Below, piece by piece: positions 36,423 through 46,309 of a stretch of 64,000 nt of DNA. Every line of letters starts with the position of its first letter. Position 1 is the first letter of the stretch. Where the stretch lies: positions 164,471 through 228,470 of the forward strand of contig JAFRPF010000016.1 in assembly GCA_017429285.1 (NCBI GenBank). Direction: 5' to 3'. The notes under the pieces are model-generated. The model did no database searches. It had not been told where the DNA came from and saw nothing but the letters and a program-made list of their open reading frames with translations. A program made the translations under genes and the position numbers. Source of the stretch: Bacilli bacterium (GTDB taxonomy: Bacteria; Bacillota_I; Bacilli_A; RFN20; CAG-826).

Positions 36423-38018
36423 TTATAGCAATGGAGTGATTAATTTCACAATTGAGCAGAACCAACGGGTTCCTCTTTTTAATTTAAAGTTAGTTGGGAC
36501 GAGTTCACTTTGAGCAATCATCTCATCAAAATCTTCTCTAATATCTTTGCAGCATGGAGTTTTATATAATAAAGTTCCACATTCAAAGTGATGCACTAGA
36601 CTTCTAAAATCAAAATTAATCGTGCCCACAAAAGCTAATTGATCATCCGCTAGCATGGTTTTCATATGATTAAATCCGGGTTTATAAATATGGATCTTCA
36701 CACCAGCAGCTAATAAGTAATGGAAATGGGATTTCGCCACTGCATAAACCGCTTTTTTATCAGGTATACCCGGTAAAATAAGATGGACATCCACTCCTCT
36801 TAAAGAAGCATTTCTTAAAGCGTCTAATAAGGAATAGGTTGGAACTAAATAAGGAGTAGAAATATAAACACTCTTTTTAGCAAAGTTAAGGATATTAATA
36901 TAATTCTGTTCACCGATTAAAGCGTCATCGATGCCACCAGGACCATCACCGAAAGGCATTACATAACCAGGTTCATCGAATTTTTCATAATCATATAATA
37001 AATATTTATTATAGTCAGATACTGTACCAGTACATAAATTGTAATTTTGTAAGAAGGTAACGATTAAATTATTGATGGCTTGACCTTCAATTTTCACCAT
37101 CGTATCTTTCCAATAACCGAATCTTTTGATGATGTTAGCGTATTCATCCGCTAAATTGATACCACCGGTAAAAGCCATTTGGTGGTCGATAATCACAATC
37201 TTGCGGTGATCACGGTTATTGTAAACCCCAGATAATAAAGGTCTAAATGGGTGGAATTTATAAGCTTTAATGCCGTATTTTGCTAATTTTCTGGGGGTGA
37301 AATAAGATATATTTCCACCTGAACCCATATCGTCATAAACAATTCTCACATCCACTCCTTCAAGGGCTTTTTGTTTTAAAACTTCTTGTACTTCATTCCA
37401 CATCTTTCCATCAGTGATAATGAAAAATTCAATGAAGATAAATTCTTTGGCTTTCTTTAAACCTTCGATAAAAGCCGGGAAGAAATCCTCACCTTTTTTA
37501 TAATAGGTAACGTGGTTATTTTTATGGACTCCTAATAAGGTCGTGTTATGGATATATTTAAAGGTTCCAGTCGCATCATCGAGTTCATTTATAATAACTC
37601 TTTTTTCTTCTTCATTTCTTATTAAGAAATGTGCGTTATAAGCATTCTTTGTAGCGGAAATAATTAGTTTATCTTTTTTCCTTAGACCGTGATTACCAAA
37701 AATTAAATAGATGATGGAGGTAAAAAATGGTAAAAGAAGCATACCAACAATCCAAGGAATCTTAAATTCTGGATCTTCTTCTTTATTCACAATCTTAAAG
37801 AAAATAATTAATCCAACGATGAAACTAATAATTTTAAATAAGATGTAAGAGAGAATCGTGATTGCGGCGGCTATCGGGTTATTCTCATCGAGCAAACCTA
37901 TTTGCACCAAAAAATCATCTAAATAGAATTGAATAAAAATTAACAAAGCAATTTCTAATAAGAGGAACAAAAAGATAAACATTGTTCCTGAAAAAATAAA
38001 TCTAAAAAATTTCTTCAT
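36423..38018 (-). CDS. cls: Cardiolipin synthase
   Basis: A 531-residue phospholipase D-type enzyme that condenses two phosphatidylglycerols. Two N-terminal membrane helices (about 10-33 and 50-75) and a third near 88-110, then HKD motif 1 (HRKIVIIDHQMAFTGG) and HKD motif 2 (HMKTMLADDQLAFVG). Length is normal. Extended -10 TGCTAAAAT (box 38038-38043) gives a leader of about 15-20 nt with only a weak GGTG. First gene of the cls, glpA-like, FAD, DUF1667 operon. Confidence 0.95.
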   Translation of the reverse strand: MKKFFRFIFSGTMFIFLFLLLEIALLIFIQFYLDDFLVQIGLLDENNPIAAAITILSYILFKIISFIVGLIIFFKIVNKEEDPEFKIPWIVGMLLLPFFTSIIYLIFGNHGLRKKDKLIISATKNAYNAHFLIRNEEEKRVIINELDDATGTFKYIHNTTLLGVHKNNHVTYYKKGEDFFPAFIEGLKKAKEFIFIEFFIITDGKMWNEVQEVLKQKALEGVDVRIVYDDMGSGGNISYFTPRKLAKYGIKAYKFHPFRPLLSGVYNNRDHRKIVIIDHQMAFTGGINLADEYANIIKRFGYWKDTMVKIEGQAINNLIVTFLQNYNLCTGTVSDYNKYLLYDYEKFDEPGYVMPFGDGPGGIDDALIGEQNYINILNFAKKSVYISTPYLVPTYSLLDALRNASLRGVDVHLILPGIPDKKAVYAVAKSHFHYLLAAGVKIHIYKPGFNHMKTMLADDQLAFVGTINFDFRSLVHHFECGTLLYKTPCCKDIREDFDEMIAQSELVPTNFKLKRGTRWFCSIVKLITPLL

Positions 38019-38105
38019 ATATCTAACACCAAAATCAATTTTAGCACATTATCTTATTAATAGTTTCTATTAATTTTAAAAATCATAAAAATAAATCAAA
38101 AAGAA

Positions 38106-38129
38106 AAGCCTAAACATTAGTCTAGGCTT
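38106..38129 (-). terminator. Terminator of pnp
   Basis: On the reverse strand AAGCCTA / TAGGCTT, a 7-bp stem with a 10-nt loop, followed by TTCTTTTT. It lies 7 nt past the pnp stop. Confidence 0.85.
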
Positions 38130-38135
38130 AATTTC

Positions 38136-40337
38136 TTATTTCTTAAATTTTCTTGGACCCTTATGAGAATTATCGGGACGGGATTGATGTTCCATTCTCA
38201 CTGGTCTTTCTTCAAAGTTTTCTGGTTTTTCAACGAATTCTTTATGGGAAACTTTGACCTTTCCTTTATCATCGATTTCCACGACTCTCACTTTGATGAT
38301 ATCGCCAACTTTAACGACGTCACTAGCTTTATTAATAAAGCCCCAGCCTAATCTTGAAACGTGACATAATCCTTCCACATTACCGAATAAGCGAACAAAA
38401 GCGCCATATTCTTCAACACGTGTCACTTCACCTTCAAAGTCTTCACCAACTTTAGCTTCTCTAACGATATCTAAAATCATTTGTTTAGCTTTGTTGATGA
38501 CTTCTCTATCCATGTGGTAGAGAGTAACTTGACCGTTATCTTCGATATCGATCTTCACGTTATCGCATTTGGCGATGATATCGTTAATGACTTTACCACC
38601 TGTACCGATAACTTCTCTAATCTTATCGACATCGATCATGAAGGTATCCATCTTCGGAGCATATTTACCGACATCTGGTCTTGGTTCAGAGATGGCTTTA
38701 GCCATAACTTCTCTAATTTTCGCTCTAGCTTCATTAGCTTGGGCTAAAGCTTCACGTAAGACATCTTTGGTAACACCTTTAATCTTGATATCCATTTGTA
38801 AGGCAGTAATACCTTTAGCGGTACCCGCAACCTTGAAGTCCATATCACCGAAGTGATCTTCTAAACCTTGAATATCAGTAAGGATGGTATATGGGTGTTT
38901 ACCATCAAGTGGACCAGAAGTAATTAAGCCCATAGCAATACCACTGACCATAGCTTTAATTGGGACACCAGCCGCCATTAAGGACATACAGGAAGCACAG
39001 ATACTAGCTTGAGAGCTAGAACCATTACTTTCCACGACTTCCGCGACAGTTCTAATGGTGTATGGAAATTCTTCTTCGCTTGGGATGACATAGCTTAATG
39101 CTCTTTCACCTAAAGCCCCATGACCGATTTCTCTTCTTCCTGGGGAACCCATTCTACCGACTTCACCAACAGAATATGGTGGGAAGTTATAATGATGCAT
39201 CCAGTGTTTGGTTTCTTCTGGAGTTAAATTATCGATGATTTGTTCATCGCTTTTCGCACCTAATGTGGTAATGGAGATAACTTGTGTTTGACCACGAGTG
39301 AACATCGCACTACCGTGAACTCTTGGTAATAAATCGATTTGAGCGTCTAATGGACGAATCTCATCAACTTTACGACCATCAGGTCTAATCTTTTCTTCAG
39401 TAATTAATCTTCTAACTTTGTTAGCGACTAAAATTTCTAAAGTTTCGTTGACCATGTGCATGACTTTTTGATGAGTTTTTTCATCTGGATAAGGACGTGC
39501 ATCATAATCATCTAAAATTTCATCTTCGATAGCAGCGATCGCATCTTGTCTTTCGAGTTTATCAAAGATAGAGATAGCTTTCTTTAATCTTTCGTTAGCT
39601 CTTTCGGTGACATCCTTTTCGATTTCAGGATCGCACTTATAAAGTTCGATTTCTCTTTTTGGACGACCGATTTCTTTAATGATTTCTTCTTGCCAAGCAC
39701 ATAATTTTTTAATCGCTTCGTGACCGAACATTAAAGCATCTAACATTTCTTCTTCACTTAATTGATCCGCACCGGCTTCGACCATGTTAATGGCTTCTTT
39801 TGTACCAGCGACAGATAAGTTCAAATCGCTCATTTCTTTTTCCGCAACGGTTGGGTTAATGATGAATTTACCATTTACTCTACCGACTTGAACACCAGCG
39901 ATAGGACCATCAAATGGAATATCGGAGATGCCTAATGCTAAGGAAGAACCTAACATAGCGGTCATTTCTGGTGTGCAGTCTTGATCAACAGACATCACTG
40001 TGTTAACGATTTGCACTTCGTTTCTAAAACCTTCAGAGAACATTGGTCTAATTGGACGATCAATTAATCTGGCGGTTAATGTGGCATGTTCACCAGCTCT
40101 ACCTTCTCTTCTTAAGAAGGAACCTGGGATTTTGCCAACTGCGTATTGCTTTTCTTCATAACCAACTGTTAGCGGGAAGAAATCACCTTCTTTAGGTTCA
40201 TCTGAGCAACACGCTGTGGAAAGAACAACTGTGTCGTTTAATCTCACGAGGACAGCGCCGTCGGCTTGTTTGGCAATTTCGCCAGTTTCGACGACGAATT
40301 TCTTTCCTTCGAATTCTAATTCGAATACTCTTTTCAT
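38136..40337 (-). CDS. pnp: Polyribonucleotide nucleotidyltransferase (PNPase)
   Basis: A 733-residue 3'-5' phosphorolytic exoribonuclease. Two RNase PH domains (N-terminal, and about 310-545 with [15 protein letters not shown]), then KH ([17 protein letters not shown]) and S1 ([20 protein letters not shown]). A short basic tail follows. Shine-Dalgarno AAGAGGT is 7 nt before the ATG. It follows rpsO, the usual gene pair, but a strong rpsO terminator separates them. Confidence 0.98.
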   Translation of the reverse strand: MKRVFELEFEGKKFVVETGEIAKQADGAVLVRLNDTVVLSTACCSDEPKEGDFFPLTVGYEEKQYAVGKIPGSFLRREGRAGEHATLTARLIDRPIRPMFSEGFRNEVQIVNTVMSVDQDCTPEMTAMLGSSLALGISDIPFDGPIAGVQVGRVNGKFIINPTVAEKEMSDLNLSVAGTKEAINMVEAGADQLSEEEMLDALMFGHEAIKKLCAWQEEIIKEIGRPKREIELYKCDPEIEKDVTERANERLKKAISIFDKLERQDAIAAIEDEILDDYDARPYPDEKTHQKVMHMVNETLEILVANKVRRLITEEKIRPDGRKVDEIRPLDAQIDLLPRVHGSAMFTRGQTQVISITTLGAKSDEQIIDNLTPEETKHWMHHYNFPPYSVGEVGRMGSPGRREIGHGALGERALSYVIPSEEEFPYTIRTVAEVVESNGSSSQASICASCMSLMAAGVPIKAMVSGIAMGLITSGPLDGKHPYTILTDIQGLEDHFGDMDFKVAGTAKGITALQMDIKIKGVTKDVLREALAQANEARAKIREVMAKAISEPRPDVGKYAPKMDTFMIDVDKIREVIGTGGKVINDIIAKCDNVKIDIEDNGQVTLYHMDREVINKAKQMILDIVREAKVGEDFEGEVTRVEEYGAFVRLFGNVEGLCHVSRLGWGFINKASDVVKVGDIIKVRVVEIDDKGKVKVSHKEFVEKPENFEERPVRMEHQSRPDNSHKGPRKFKK

Positions 40338-40417
40338 TCTTTTACCTCTTTTTCAAAATATATACGTGTTAATTATATTCAAAATAAAACTCATGTAAAG
40401 AGTTTTATAAATAAAAA

Positions 40418-40435
40418 AATCACCTTGCGGCGATT
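40418..40435 (-). terminator. Terminator of rpsO
   Basis: On the reverse strand AATCGCC / GGTGATT (one G-U) with a GCAA tetraloop, followed by TTTTTTATTTAT. It lies between rpsO and pnp, so pnp needs read-through or its own promoter. Confidence 0.9.
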
Positions 40436-40455
40436 CTTTTAACTTGTTAACTAGA

Positions 40456-40725
40456 TTATTTACGTAATCCGAGTTCGACAATGAGCTTTAAGTAAGCTTC
40501 ACGATCGGTTCTGATCAAATAGTCTAATAAACTACGACGTTGACCGACTAAGACGCTTAAGGCACGTTTGCTGGAAGCGTCATTGTGGTTCGCTTTCATG
40601 TGTGCGGTTAAAGCTTTGATTTGTTCGGTTAATAAGGCGATTTGGACTTGGACTGAACCGGTGTCTTTTTCGTTTTTACCGAACTTCTTAACGAGTTCTG
40701 CTTTTCTTTCTTTAGTTAAAGCCAT
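40456..40725 (-). CDS. rpsO: 30S ribosomal protein S15
   Basis: 89 residues, MALTKERKAELVKKFGKNEKDTG N-terminus, with KANHNDASSKRALSVLVGQRRSLLDYL, the conserved 16S rRNA-binding helices. Normal length. Strong Shine-Dalgarno AGGAGG. The leader of about 80 nt is structured (see the separate entry) and may allow S15 feedback. Confidence 0.99.
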   Translation of the reverse strand: MALTKERKAELVKKFGKNEKDTGSVQVQIALLTEQIKALTAHMKANHNDASSKRALSVLVGQRRSLLDYLIRTDREAYLKLIVELGLRK

Positions 40726-40839
40726 AACTGTTTCCTCCTATAAATTTTCTTAACTAACTCCCGGGTAAACGTTGAGGAATCGATTACCTGAGGGATAGTC
40801 GCCGAGATATATATTACAAGTTATGCAATATTATTGCAA
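40726..40839 (-). promoter_or_regulatory. rpsO promoter and structured leader, possible S15 autoregulatory RNA
   Basis: TTGCAA (40834-40839), 17-bp spacer, TAATAT (40811-40816) form a good promoter overlapping the end of ribF. The roughly 80-nt leader folds: CTC-A-GGTAA pairs with TTACC-CGG-GAG around a central loop containing CCTC, which could itself pair with the GGAGG Shine-Dalgarno. Ribosomal S15 genes are autoregulated by leader RNAs in several bacteria, each with its own structure. The fold here is my hand estimate. Confidence 0.55.
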
Positions 40840-41730
40840 AAGTTTTTTCGCTTTTTGTTTATCTTTATTTAATTGTTTCTTTAATTCTTCTAAGTTTTCA
40901 AACTTCATTTCATCACGTATATAGCGCACAAATTCGACGAATATATTCTTACCATACAAATTCTCATCAAAATCTAATAAATGGACTTCGATAATTGGCT
41001 GACTTAAAGGACTAACTGTGGGGTGTGTGCCAACATTAATAATGGCTTTATATTTTCTACCAAAGACAATTCCATAACCGATATAGACACCCACTTTAGG
41101 GTAGATATATTCATATTCCAAAGATAGATTAGCGGTTGGAAATTCGATTTTCTTGCCGTTTTTTAAACCCACCATCACAGTGCCGTTGATACGATAAGGA
41201 CGTCCGAGCATTTCTGTAACTATTTCCATTTTACCAGACTTAATTAAATCAATAATATTTCTCGATGAAATCTTCTGATTTTGATAATTCTCAAAGTCTA
41301 TGACTTTTACGTTGAAATATCTCTTAAGATAAGTTGGATCACCTTCCGCACGGACACCGAATCGATAATCTGGGCCACAAACCACTTGAGTAGGATTTAT
41401 TGGTAAAAGAACTTTATCGATAAATTCATCTTTCGTGGCCTTCATCACTTCCTTATCAAAATCCATGATAAAGAAATAATCCACTCCCATATCTTCAAAT
41501 AAGTCAGCTTTATCTGAGATAGAAGTAATACACATATCAGAGGTCTTATAACCCATCACATAAGCTGGTGAAGAATTAAAAGATAACACTCCTAACTTAT
41601 AACCTTCTTTTCTTGCTTTTTTTATCAAGGATTGATGACCTAAATGAACACCATCAAAGAAGCCTAAACATAGGACTAAATCAGGATATGAATCTAGTTT
41701 ATCTCCTAATCTAAATTGAATGATTTCCAT
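40831..41730 (-). CDS. ribF: Bifunctional riboflavin kinase / FAD synthetase
   Basis: 299 residues. The N-terminal FMN adenylyltransferase domain has GFFDGVHLGHQ and a later SSRNII motif. The C-terminal riboflavin kinase domain (about 175-299) has the family's PTANL and the EVHLLDFDENLYG motif. It makes FMN and FAD, useful for the nearby flavoenzymes. TruB-ribF is the standard Firmicutes order (truB TAG is immediately followed by the ribF ATG). Confidence 0.97.
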   Translation of the reverse strand: MEIIQFRLGDKLDSYPDLVLCLGFFDGVHLGHQSLIKKARKEGYKLGVLSFNSSPAYVMGYKTSDMCITSISDKADLFEDMGVDYFFIMDFDKEVMKATKDEFIDKVLLPINPTQVVCGPDYRFGVRAEGDPTYLKRYFNVKVIDFENYQNQKISSRNIIDLIKSGKMEIVTEMLGRPYRINGTVMVGLKNGKKIEFPTANLSLEYEYIYPKVGVYIGYGIVFGRKYKAIINVGTHPTVSPLSQPIIEVHLLDFDENLYGKNIFVEFVRYIRDEMKFENLEELKKQLNKDKQKAKKLLQ

Positions 41731-42582
41731 CTAGTTTATACCTCTTATACTGATAAATTTGCCGTCTTGATATTTATATATCGCTCGGATGTTTTTCTCT
41801 TTATCGGCTATTAATACTATATCACGACTCATCGATAATTTTTCATCAAAGATGAGACCATGACTAGCGTGGAAGGCATCTTTATCATTTACTATTTCAA
41901 TTGGTGTGGTTTTTGATAATATCTCATAACTATCGATAAGTTTATCTTTGCTTACTTCAGTAATATCGATGGCATTTTCAACATTAAAAGGCCCCACTTT
42001 TGTTCTTCTTAAAGAAATGAGATGACCGATGTTATTCAGTTTTTTAGCGATTTCTTCGCCTAAAACTCTGATATAGGTACCTTTGCTCACCTTTGTTTTA
42101 AAAGTAATCTCATCATCTTTAAAATTTAGCAATTCTAATTCATAGATATTAATATCTCTAGAGGGTCTATCAACTTCAATACCTTGCAAAGCAAGATGAA
42201 ATAATTTTTGCCCTTTATATCTGACCGCAGAGACCATCGGTGGAACTTGCTTTTGTGGTCCTAGTAACTGTTTAAAAACTTCTAATATTTTCTCTTTTGT
42301 GGGTCTAATTACTTCTTTTTCTTCGATAATCTCATTAGTCTTATCGCCAGATATTGTTCTAGATCCAAGCTTTAATGTCGCAATATATTCTTTATCTAAT
42401 CCTTCTAAACAAATGTTTAACTTCGTCGCATTACCAATAGAAACTAAAAGTAAACCTGTCGCAAAGGGATCAAGTGTCCCACTATGACCGACTTTTTTAA
42501 TATGAAAAATATGGGAGATTTTCGTGACTACATCGCGACTTGTCCATCCCTCTTTTTTATCAATTAAGAAAAAACCGTTCAT
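41731..42582 (-). CDS. truB: tRNA pseudouridine-55 synthase TruB
   Basis: 283 residues. Motif GHSGTLDPFATGLL with catalytic Asp38, then the family pieces VPPMVSAVRYKGQKLF and SKGTYIRVLGEEI. Makes pseudouridine-55 in the T-loop of tRNAs. A weak -10 TAAATT ends 7 nt before the ATG with no Shine-Dalgarno. Divergent from the TtcA-like gene. Confidence 0.97.
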   Translation of the reverse strand: MNGFFLIDKKEGWTSRDVVTKISHIFHIKKVGHSGTLDPFATGLLLVSIGNATKLNICLEGLDKEYIATLKLGSRTISGDKTNEIIEEKEVIRPTKEKILEVFKQLLGPQKQVPPMVSAVRYKGQKLFHLALQGIEVDRPSRDINIYELELLNFKDDEITFKTKVSKGTYIRVLGEEIAKKLNNIGHLISLRRTKVGPFNVENAIDITEVSKDKLIDSYEILSKTTPIEIVNDKDAFHASHGLIFDEKLSMSRDIVLIADKEKNIRAIYKYQDGKFISIRGIN

Positions 42583-42623
42583 ACTTTTAATTTATCTTTT
42601 TAGATAATATAATGATTTTCACT
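42583..42623. promoter_or_regulatory. Divergent promoter region, truB and TtcA-GNAT gene
   Basis: Reverse TAAATT at 42589-42594 ends 7 nt before the truB ATG. Forward TATAAT at 42608-42613 overlaps an in-frame ATG at 42612 and lies 11 nt before the ATG at 42624, which is therefore the better start. Both leaders would be 0-4 nt. Confidence 0.5.
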
Positions 42624-43817
42624 ATGAAAGCAATTCGTACTTTATTAGCCTGTATTAGAAAAGCCGATCAGACTTATAATCTCATCAACCATGGAGATAA
42701 AGTAATTGTTGGCCTTTCCGGTGGTAAAGACTCGATGGCGCTTTTATATTGTTTAAACCTTTATAAGAAGTTTTCACATACCGATTTTGAGATTCAACCA
42801 GTGACCCTTGATTTAGGATTTCCAAATTTTAATCCTGAACCATTAAAGAAATTTTGTGCTTCTTTAGGTTTAAATCTTATTGTTCAAGATAGTAAAGAAG
42901 TTTACGAAATACTTCGTATTCAACAAGAAAAACAAGGCTTAAAGCATCTTCCTTGTTCGATCTGCTCAAGGATGAAAAAGGCCTCAATTAATAAAGTCGC
43001 TAATGAACTGGGCTATAACAAAGTAGCTTTTGCTCATCACGCTGATGATGCTATTGAAACTTTATTAATGAATGAGATTTATGGTTCTAGAATTGCTACT
43101 TTTTCTCCAAAGATGCATCTAGAAAACGCCAATATCGATTTTATTAGACCATTTTTATTAGTCCATGAAAAAGATATTAAACAATTTATCAAAGAAGAAA
43201 ATATCGATGTTGTCGGTTCATCTTGCCCAGCGGATAAAAATACCACGAGAGAAGATATCAAAAATTTATTAAATGATATTTATAATAAATATCCAAAAGC
43301 TAAGCAGAACTTTTTATCGATGATTTCAAATTATGAACAAATCGATTTATGGGGAGATGAAATATATCTACAAGTCGATCAAGAAGGATTAACTTTAAAA
43401 CCTGTGGTTAGTCCAATTGATGAATGGCAAGTTATTAACATCCGTCAAAAAGTCTTTCATAATGAACAAAATGTTTCGTTTTATGATAACGAAGTCTATG
43501 AAGAAGAGATTAGTAGTAAATCATTCCTTATTTATTATAAAAAGGATATTATCGGCACAATCCGTTACCGTTTGGTGGATGATTTCTATAAAATAGAAAG
43601 ATTCGCAATTTTAAAAGAATATAGAAATAAAGGCTTTGGCCTAAAAGTCATCAATTTCTTATCGGATTATATCGGAAGTAAATTTAATCCATGTGTCGTA
43701 AGTTTAAACGCTCAAAAACCGACGATCGAATTCTATAAAAAAGCCGGCTATATACCTGAAGGTGATTTCTTTTTAGAAGCCGGCATTATTCATCAGAAGA
43801 TGGTTAAGAAATATTAA
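42624..43817 (+). CDS. TtcA-family PP-loop tRNA thiolase-like protein fused to a GNAT acetyltransferase
   Basis: 397 residues. Residues 1-about 235 are TtcA/TilS-like: PP-loop SGGKDS (33-38), the Cys pair CSIC, HHADDAIETLLMN and a later Cys in SSCPADKNTTR, matching the Fe-S Cys set of TtcA-type tRNA 2-thiocytidine enzymes. Residues about 260-397 are a GNAT domain (EYRNKGFGLKVI for acetyl-CoA, NAQKPTIEFYKKAGY). The fusion is not usual for TtcA. The tRNA target and the acetyl acceptor are unknown. Start at 42624 because the earlier ATG lies in the -10 box. Confidence 0.82.
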   Translation: MKAIRTLLACIRKADQTYNLINHGDKVIVGLSGGKDSMALLYCLNLYKKFSHTDFEIQPVTLDLGFPNFNPEPLKKFCASLGLNLIVQDSKEVYEILRIQQEKQGLKHLPCSICSRMKKASINKVANELGYNKVAFAHHADDAIETLLMNEIYGSRIATFSPKMHLENANIDFIRPFLLVHEKDIKQFIKEENIDVVGSSCPADKNTTREDIKNLLNDIYNKYPKAKQNFLSMISNYEQIDLWGDEIYLQVDQEGLTLKPVVSPIDEWQVINIRQKVFHNEQNVSFYDNEVYEEEISSKSFLIYYKKDIIGTIRYRLVDDFYKIERFAILKEYRNKGFGLKVINFLSDYIGSKFNPCVVSLNAQKPTIEFYKKAGYIPEGDFFLEAGIIHQKMVKKY

Positions 43818-44846
43818 TTATTTCAAATACAAAATATCTTTCTTATCAAATTCGATATATTTGACATCCTCTACGGTGTCATTTTTATTTATTTTCCAGT
43901 AGACATCTTCACTATCAATGTTTTGATTTTTAAAACGGAATCTAACTAACTTTTCAAAAGGCTCTTCACTAATACCGATAATTTGAATTTCATAACCACT
44001 ATTTTTATTACTTACCTTGAAGTTATGAGCTCTAACACCAATATAAGAGCAATCCTTATTAATAGCCTCTATTGTTATTCCCCAGTCGAGTAAATTGAGT
44101 TTATTCTTCTCTTTTATCACTTTAGTGATATTCTTGCATCCTGTTAATAAAGCTGCAGAATAAAATTCTGGTTCTTTAAATAATTCTTTTTTCTCTTTTT
44201 TGATTATTAATGAGCCTTTATCAATAATTCCAATTTCATCCGCTAAAAGGTAGGCCTCATCACGATTATGAGTCACTAATATGGTGGGAATATTAAATTT
44301 ATCGATAATTTCTTTACTCTTCATCTGTAAACGAGTCTTTAAATAATCATCTAAAGCTGCAAAAGGTTCATCTAAAAGTAATAAATCTGGTCGAGAGACT
44401 AATATTCTAGCTAAAGCCACACGCTGCGCTTGTCCACCTGATAATTGATGTGGCTTATGATTTTCTAAGCCAGTTAGTTGTAATAAATCGATAATTTCTT
44501 TAATCTGTTTTTCTATTTCTTCTTTATCTAATTTAAATTTATGAAGTCCAGTTGCTATATTTTCTTGAACGCTCATATTTGGGAATAACGCATAATTTTG
44601 AGGCATATATCCGATATTTCTCCTTTGAGGAGATAAATTTATTCTATTTTCGGAGTCAAAAACCACTTTATCATTAATGATAATTTTTCCGGAATCTGGT
44701 TTTAAGATGCCAGCGATGCATTTTAAAGTCATGCTCTTACCACTTCCTGAGGCTCCGAGTAAGGCTAAAGTATTTGTTTTACTTTCAAAACACATTTCTA
44801 GAAGGAAAGTCTTATATGATTTTTTGATATTTATAAAAATCGACAT
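43818..44846 (-). CDS. modC: Molybdate-type ABC transporter ATP-binding protein (ModC-like)
   Basis: 342 residues. Walker A GASGSGKSM, signature LSGGQAQRVALAR, Walker B LLLDEPFAALD and H-loop VTHNRDE. The C-terminal 100 residues are a divergent TOBE-like regulatory region. It powers ModB for molybdate (or tungstate) uptake. The start overlaps the modB stop (TAATG) with AGGAGG upstream. The stop is adjacent to that of the convergent TtcA-GNAT gene; an A/T-rich inverted repeat there is too weak to call a terminator. Confidence 0.92.
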   Translation of the reverse strand: MSIFINIKKSYKTFLLEMCFESKTNTLALLGASGSGKSMTLKCIAGILKPDSGKIIINDKVVFDSENRINLSPQRRNIGYMPQNYALFPNMSVQENIATGLHKFKLDKEEIEKQIKEIIDLLQLTGLENHKPHQLSGGQAQRVALARILVSRPDLLLLDEPFAALDDYLKTRLQMKSKEIIDKFNIPTILVTHNRDEAYLLADEIGIIDKGSLIIKKEKKELFKEPEFYSAALLTGCKNITKVIKEKNKLNLLDWGITIEAINKDCSYIGVRAHNFKVSNKNSGYEIQIIGISEEPFEKLVRFRFKNQNIDSEDVYWKINKNDTVEDVKYIEFDKKDILYLK

Positions 44847-45514
44847 TATCTATTCCTCCTTGGCTTTTCAAAATAATTAAGGCCCAGTAAAACGATGGCT
44901 GATAAAACTAGATTGATTAAAACATAGATTAAAGCGAATGTATTGTTACCTATTGTCCAGTATTGATATACAGCGGTAGCAATCGTCGCTGTCTTACCTT
45001 GTATATAACCCACAAACATGCTTGTTGCGCCATATTCACCTATTGCTCTTGCGAATGCTAAAACAATACCAGCGATAATTCCACTTTTACAATTTGGGAT
45101 TCTAATTCTCCAGAAGATATATGTATTTGATAGTCCTAATGTTTTTCCGGCATCAGCAAGGTTCTCATCAAATGATTCAAAAGATCCTCTTACAGTTCTA
45201 TACATAAGTGGGAAGGCGACAACTGTTGAGGCTATTATCGCTCCTCGCCAAGTCATAAAGAACGGTAGACCAATTGTGGATAGGAATTGTCCTAAAGGAG
45301 ATTTGTTTCCTAATATCACTACTAAGAAGTAGCCAACTACTGTAGGAGGTAATACTAAAGGAAGTGTTAAAACAACATCAATAATACCTTTAGCTAACCT
45401 TGGTAATTTAGAAACGTAATAACCTAATAAAATCCCTAAGAAAAAGATAATAACGCTGCTAATTGCCGCTATTCTTAAAGAATTCCATAAAGGAAATAAA
45501 TCAAATTGAGTCAT
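44846..45514 (-). CDS. modB: Molybdate ABC transporter permease ModB
   Basis: 222 residues, five to six membrane helices. The EAA loop appears as ADAGKTLGLSNTYIFWRIRIP, and FARAIGEYGATSMFVG is the ModB/CysTW signature. Lies 2 bp after modA and overlaps modC, forming a complete uptake system for the molybdenum cofactor genes upstream in the same operon. Confidence 0.95.
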   Translation of the reverse strand: MTQFDLFPLWNSLRIAAISSVIIFFLGILLGYYVSKLPRLAKGIIDVVLTLPLVLPPTVVGYFLVVILGNKSPLGQFLSTIGLPFFMTWRGAIIASTVVAFPLMYRTVRGSFESFDENLADAGKTLGLSNTYIFWRIRIPNCKSGIIAGIVLAFARAIGEYGATSMFVGYIQGKTATIATAVYQYWTIGNNTFALIYVLINLVLSAIVLLGLNYFEKPRRNR

Positions 45515-45516
45515 TA

Positions 45517-46299
45517 TTAAGCCTTTACAAAACCGACGGATTTAAAGATTTCCATCGCCTCATCTTCTTGCAAATATGAAAGGAAAGATTTAGTTTCATC
45601 CACTAGTTTGCTTCCCGATATTAAACTAGCTGGATAAATAATTTGACCGCACATCTCTTTGGTGGCAGTTGCTACGACATCTAATTTCGCACTATATGCA
45701 TCAGTAGCATAAATAACACCACATGCTACAGCCGCATTATCAATTAAAGAGGTAACCGCTTTGACATTACTCCCATAATTGATCATGTGAGCAGAGGCTA
45801 ATTCTTCTTCATTTAAATTATAATATTGAAGAATCTTTTGAGTGTATTGACCAACAGGAACATCTTGATTTCCCATCCCTAAAACAAAGCCTTCCTCTTT
45901 TGCGGATAACCTACTAGCTAAGTTATCAAAATCGGTAACATTCTTCGGGTTATTTTTGGGAACCGCTAAAGTAACTTTATTTTCTAATAGATTAATTCTT
46001 GTCTCATTTATTAATAAATTTGCTTCTTGCAAAGCATTCATTTGTTTCTGAGCAGCGGAAATAAATAGATCACAAGTCGCACCATTTTGGATTTGCTTTT
46101 GAAGAGTTCCTGAAGATTCAAAATTGAAAACTAATTTCACATTTTTATTCTTTTCTTCATATTTTTCCTTAATGGAATTTAATGTTTCAGTTAAAGAGGC
46201 TGCAGCAAAAACATTAATTTCTTTTCTTTCTTCTTTTTTACATCCACTTAATGTGGTGATACTCAAAATAATAGGTAGCAAACTAAATAATTTCTTCAT
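45517..46299 (-). CDS. modA: Molybdate-binding lipoprotein ModA
   Basis: 260 residues. Signal peptide with lipobox LSGC, so Cys20 is the lipidated residue. The mature protein has NVFAAASLTETLNSI, FESSGTLQKQI and the DVPVGQYTQKIL region, all typical of ModA. It captures the oxyanion outside the membrane for ModBC. Shine-Dalgarno AAAGGGG. Tungstate versus molybdate preference cannot be told from sequence by eye. Confidence 0.94.
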   Translation of the reverse strand: MKKLFSLLPIILSITTLSGCKKEERKEINVFAAASLTETLNSIKEKYEEKNKNVKLVFNFESSGTLQKQIQNGATCDLFISAAQKQMNALQEANLLINETRINLLENKVTLAVPKNNPKNVTDFDNLASRLSAKEEGFVLGMGNQDVPVGQYTQKILQYYNLNEEELASAHMINYGSNVKAVTSLIDNAAVACGVIYATDAYSAKLDVVATATKEMCGQIIYPASLISGSKLVDETKSFLSYLQEDEAMEIFKSVGFVKA

Positions 46300-46309
46300 A
46301 AATTCCCCT

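Noticed and set aside
43810..43826. Terminator between the TtcA-GNAT gene and modC
   Set aside because: GAAATA/TATTTC is a short A/T-rich stem with no T-run on either strand.
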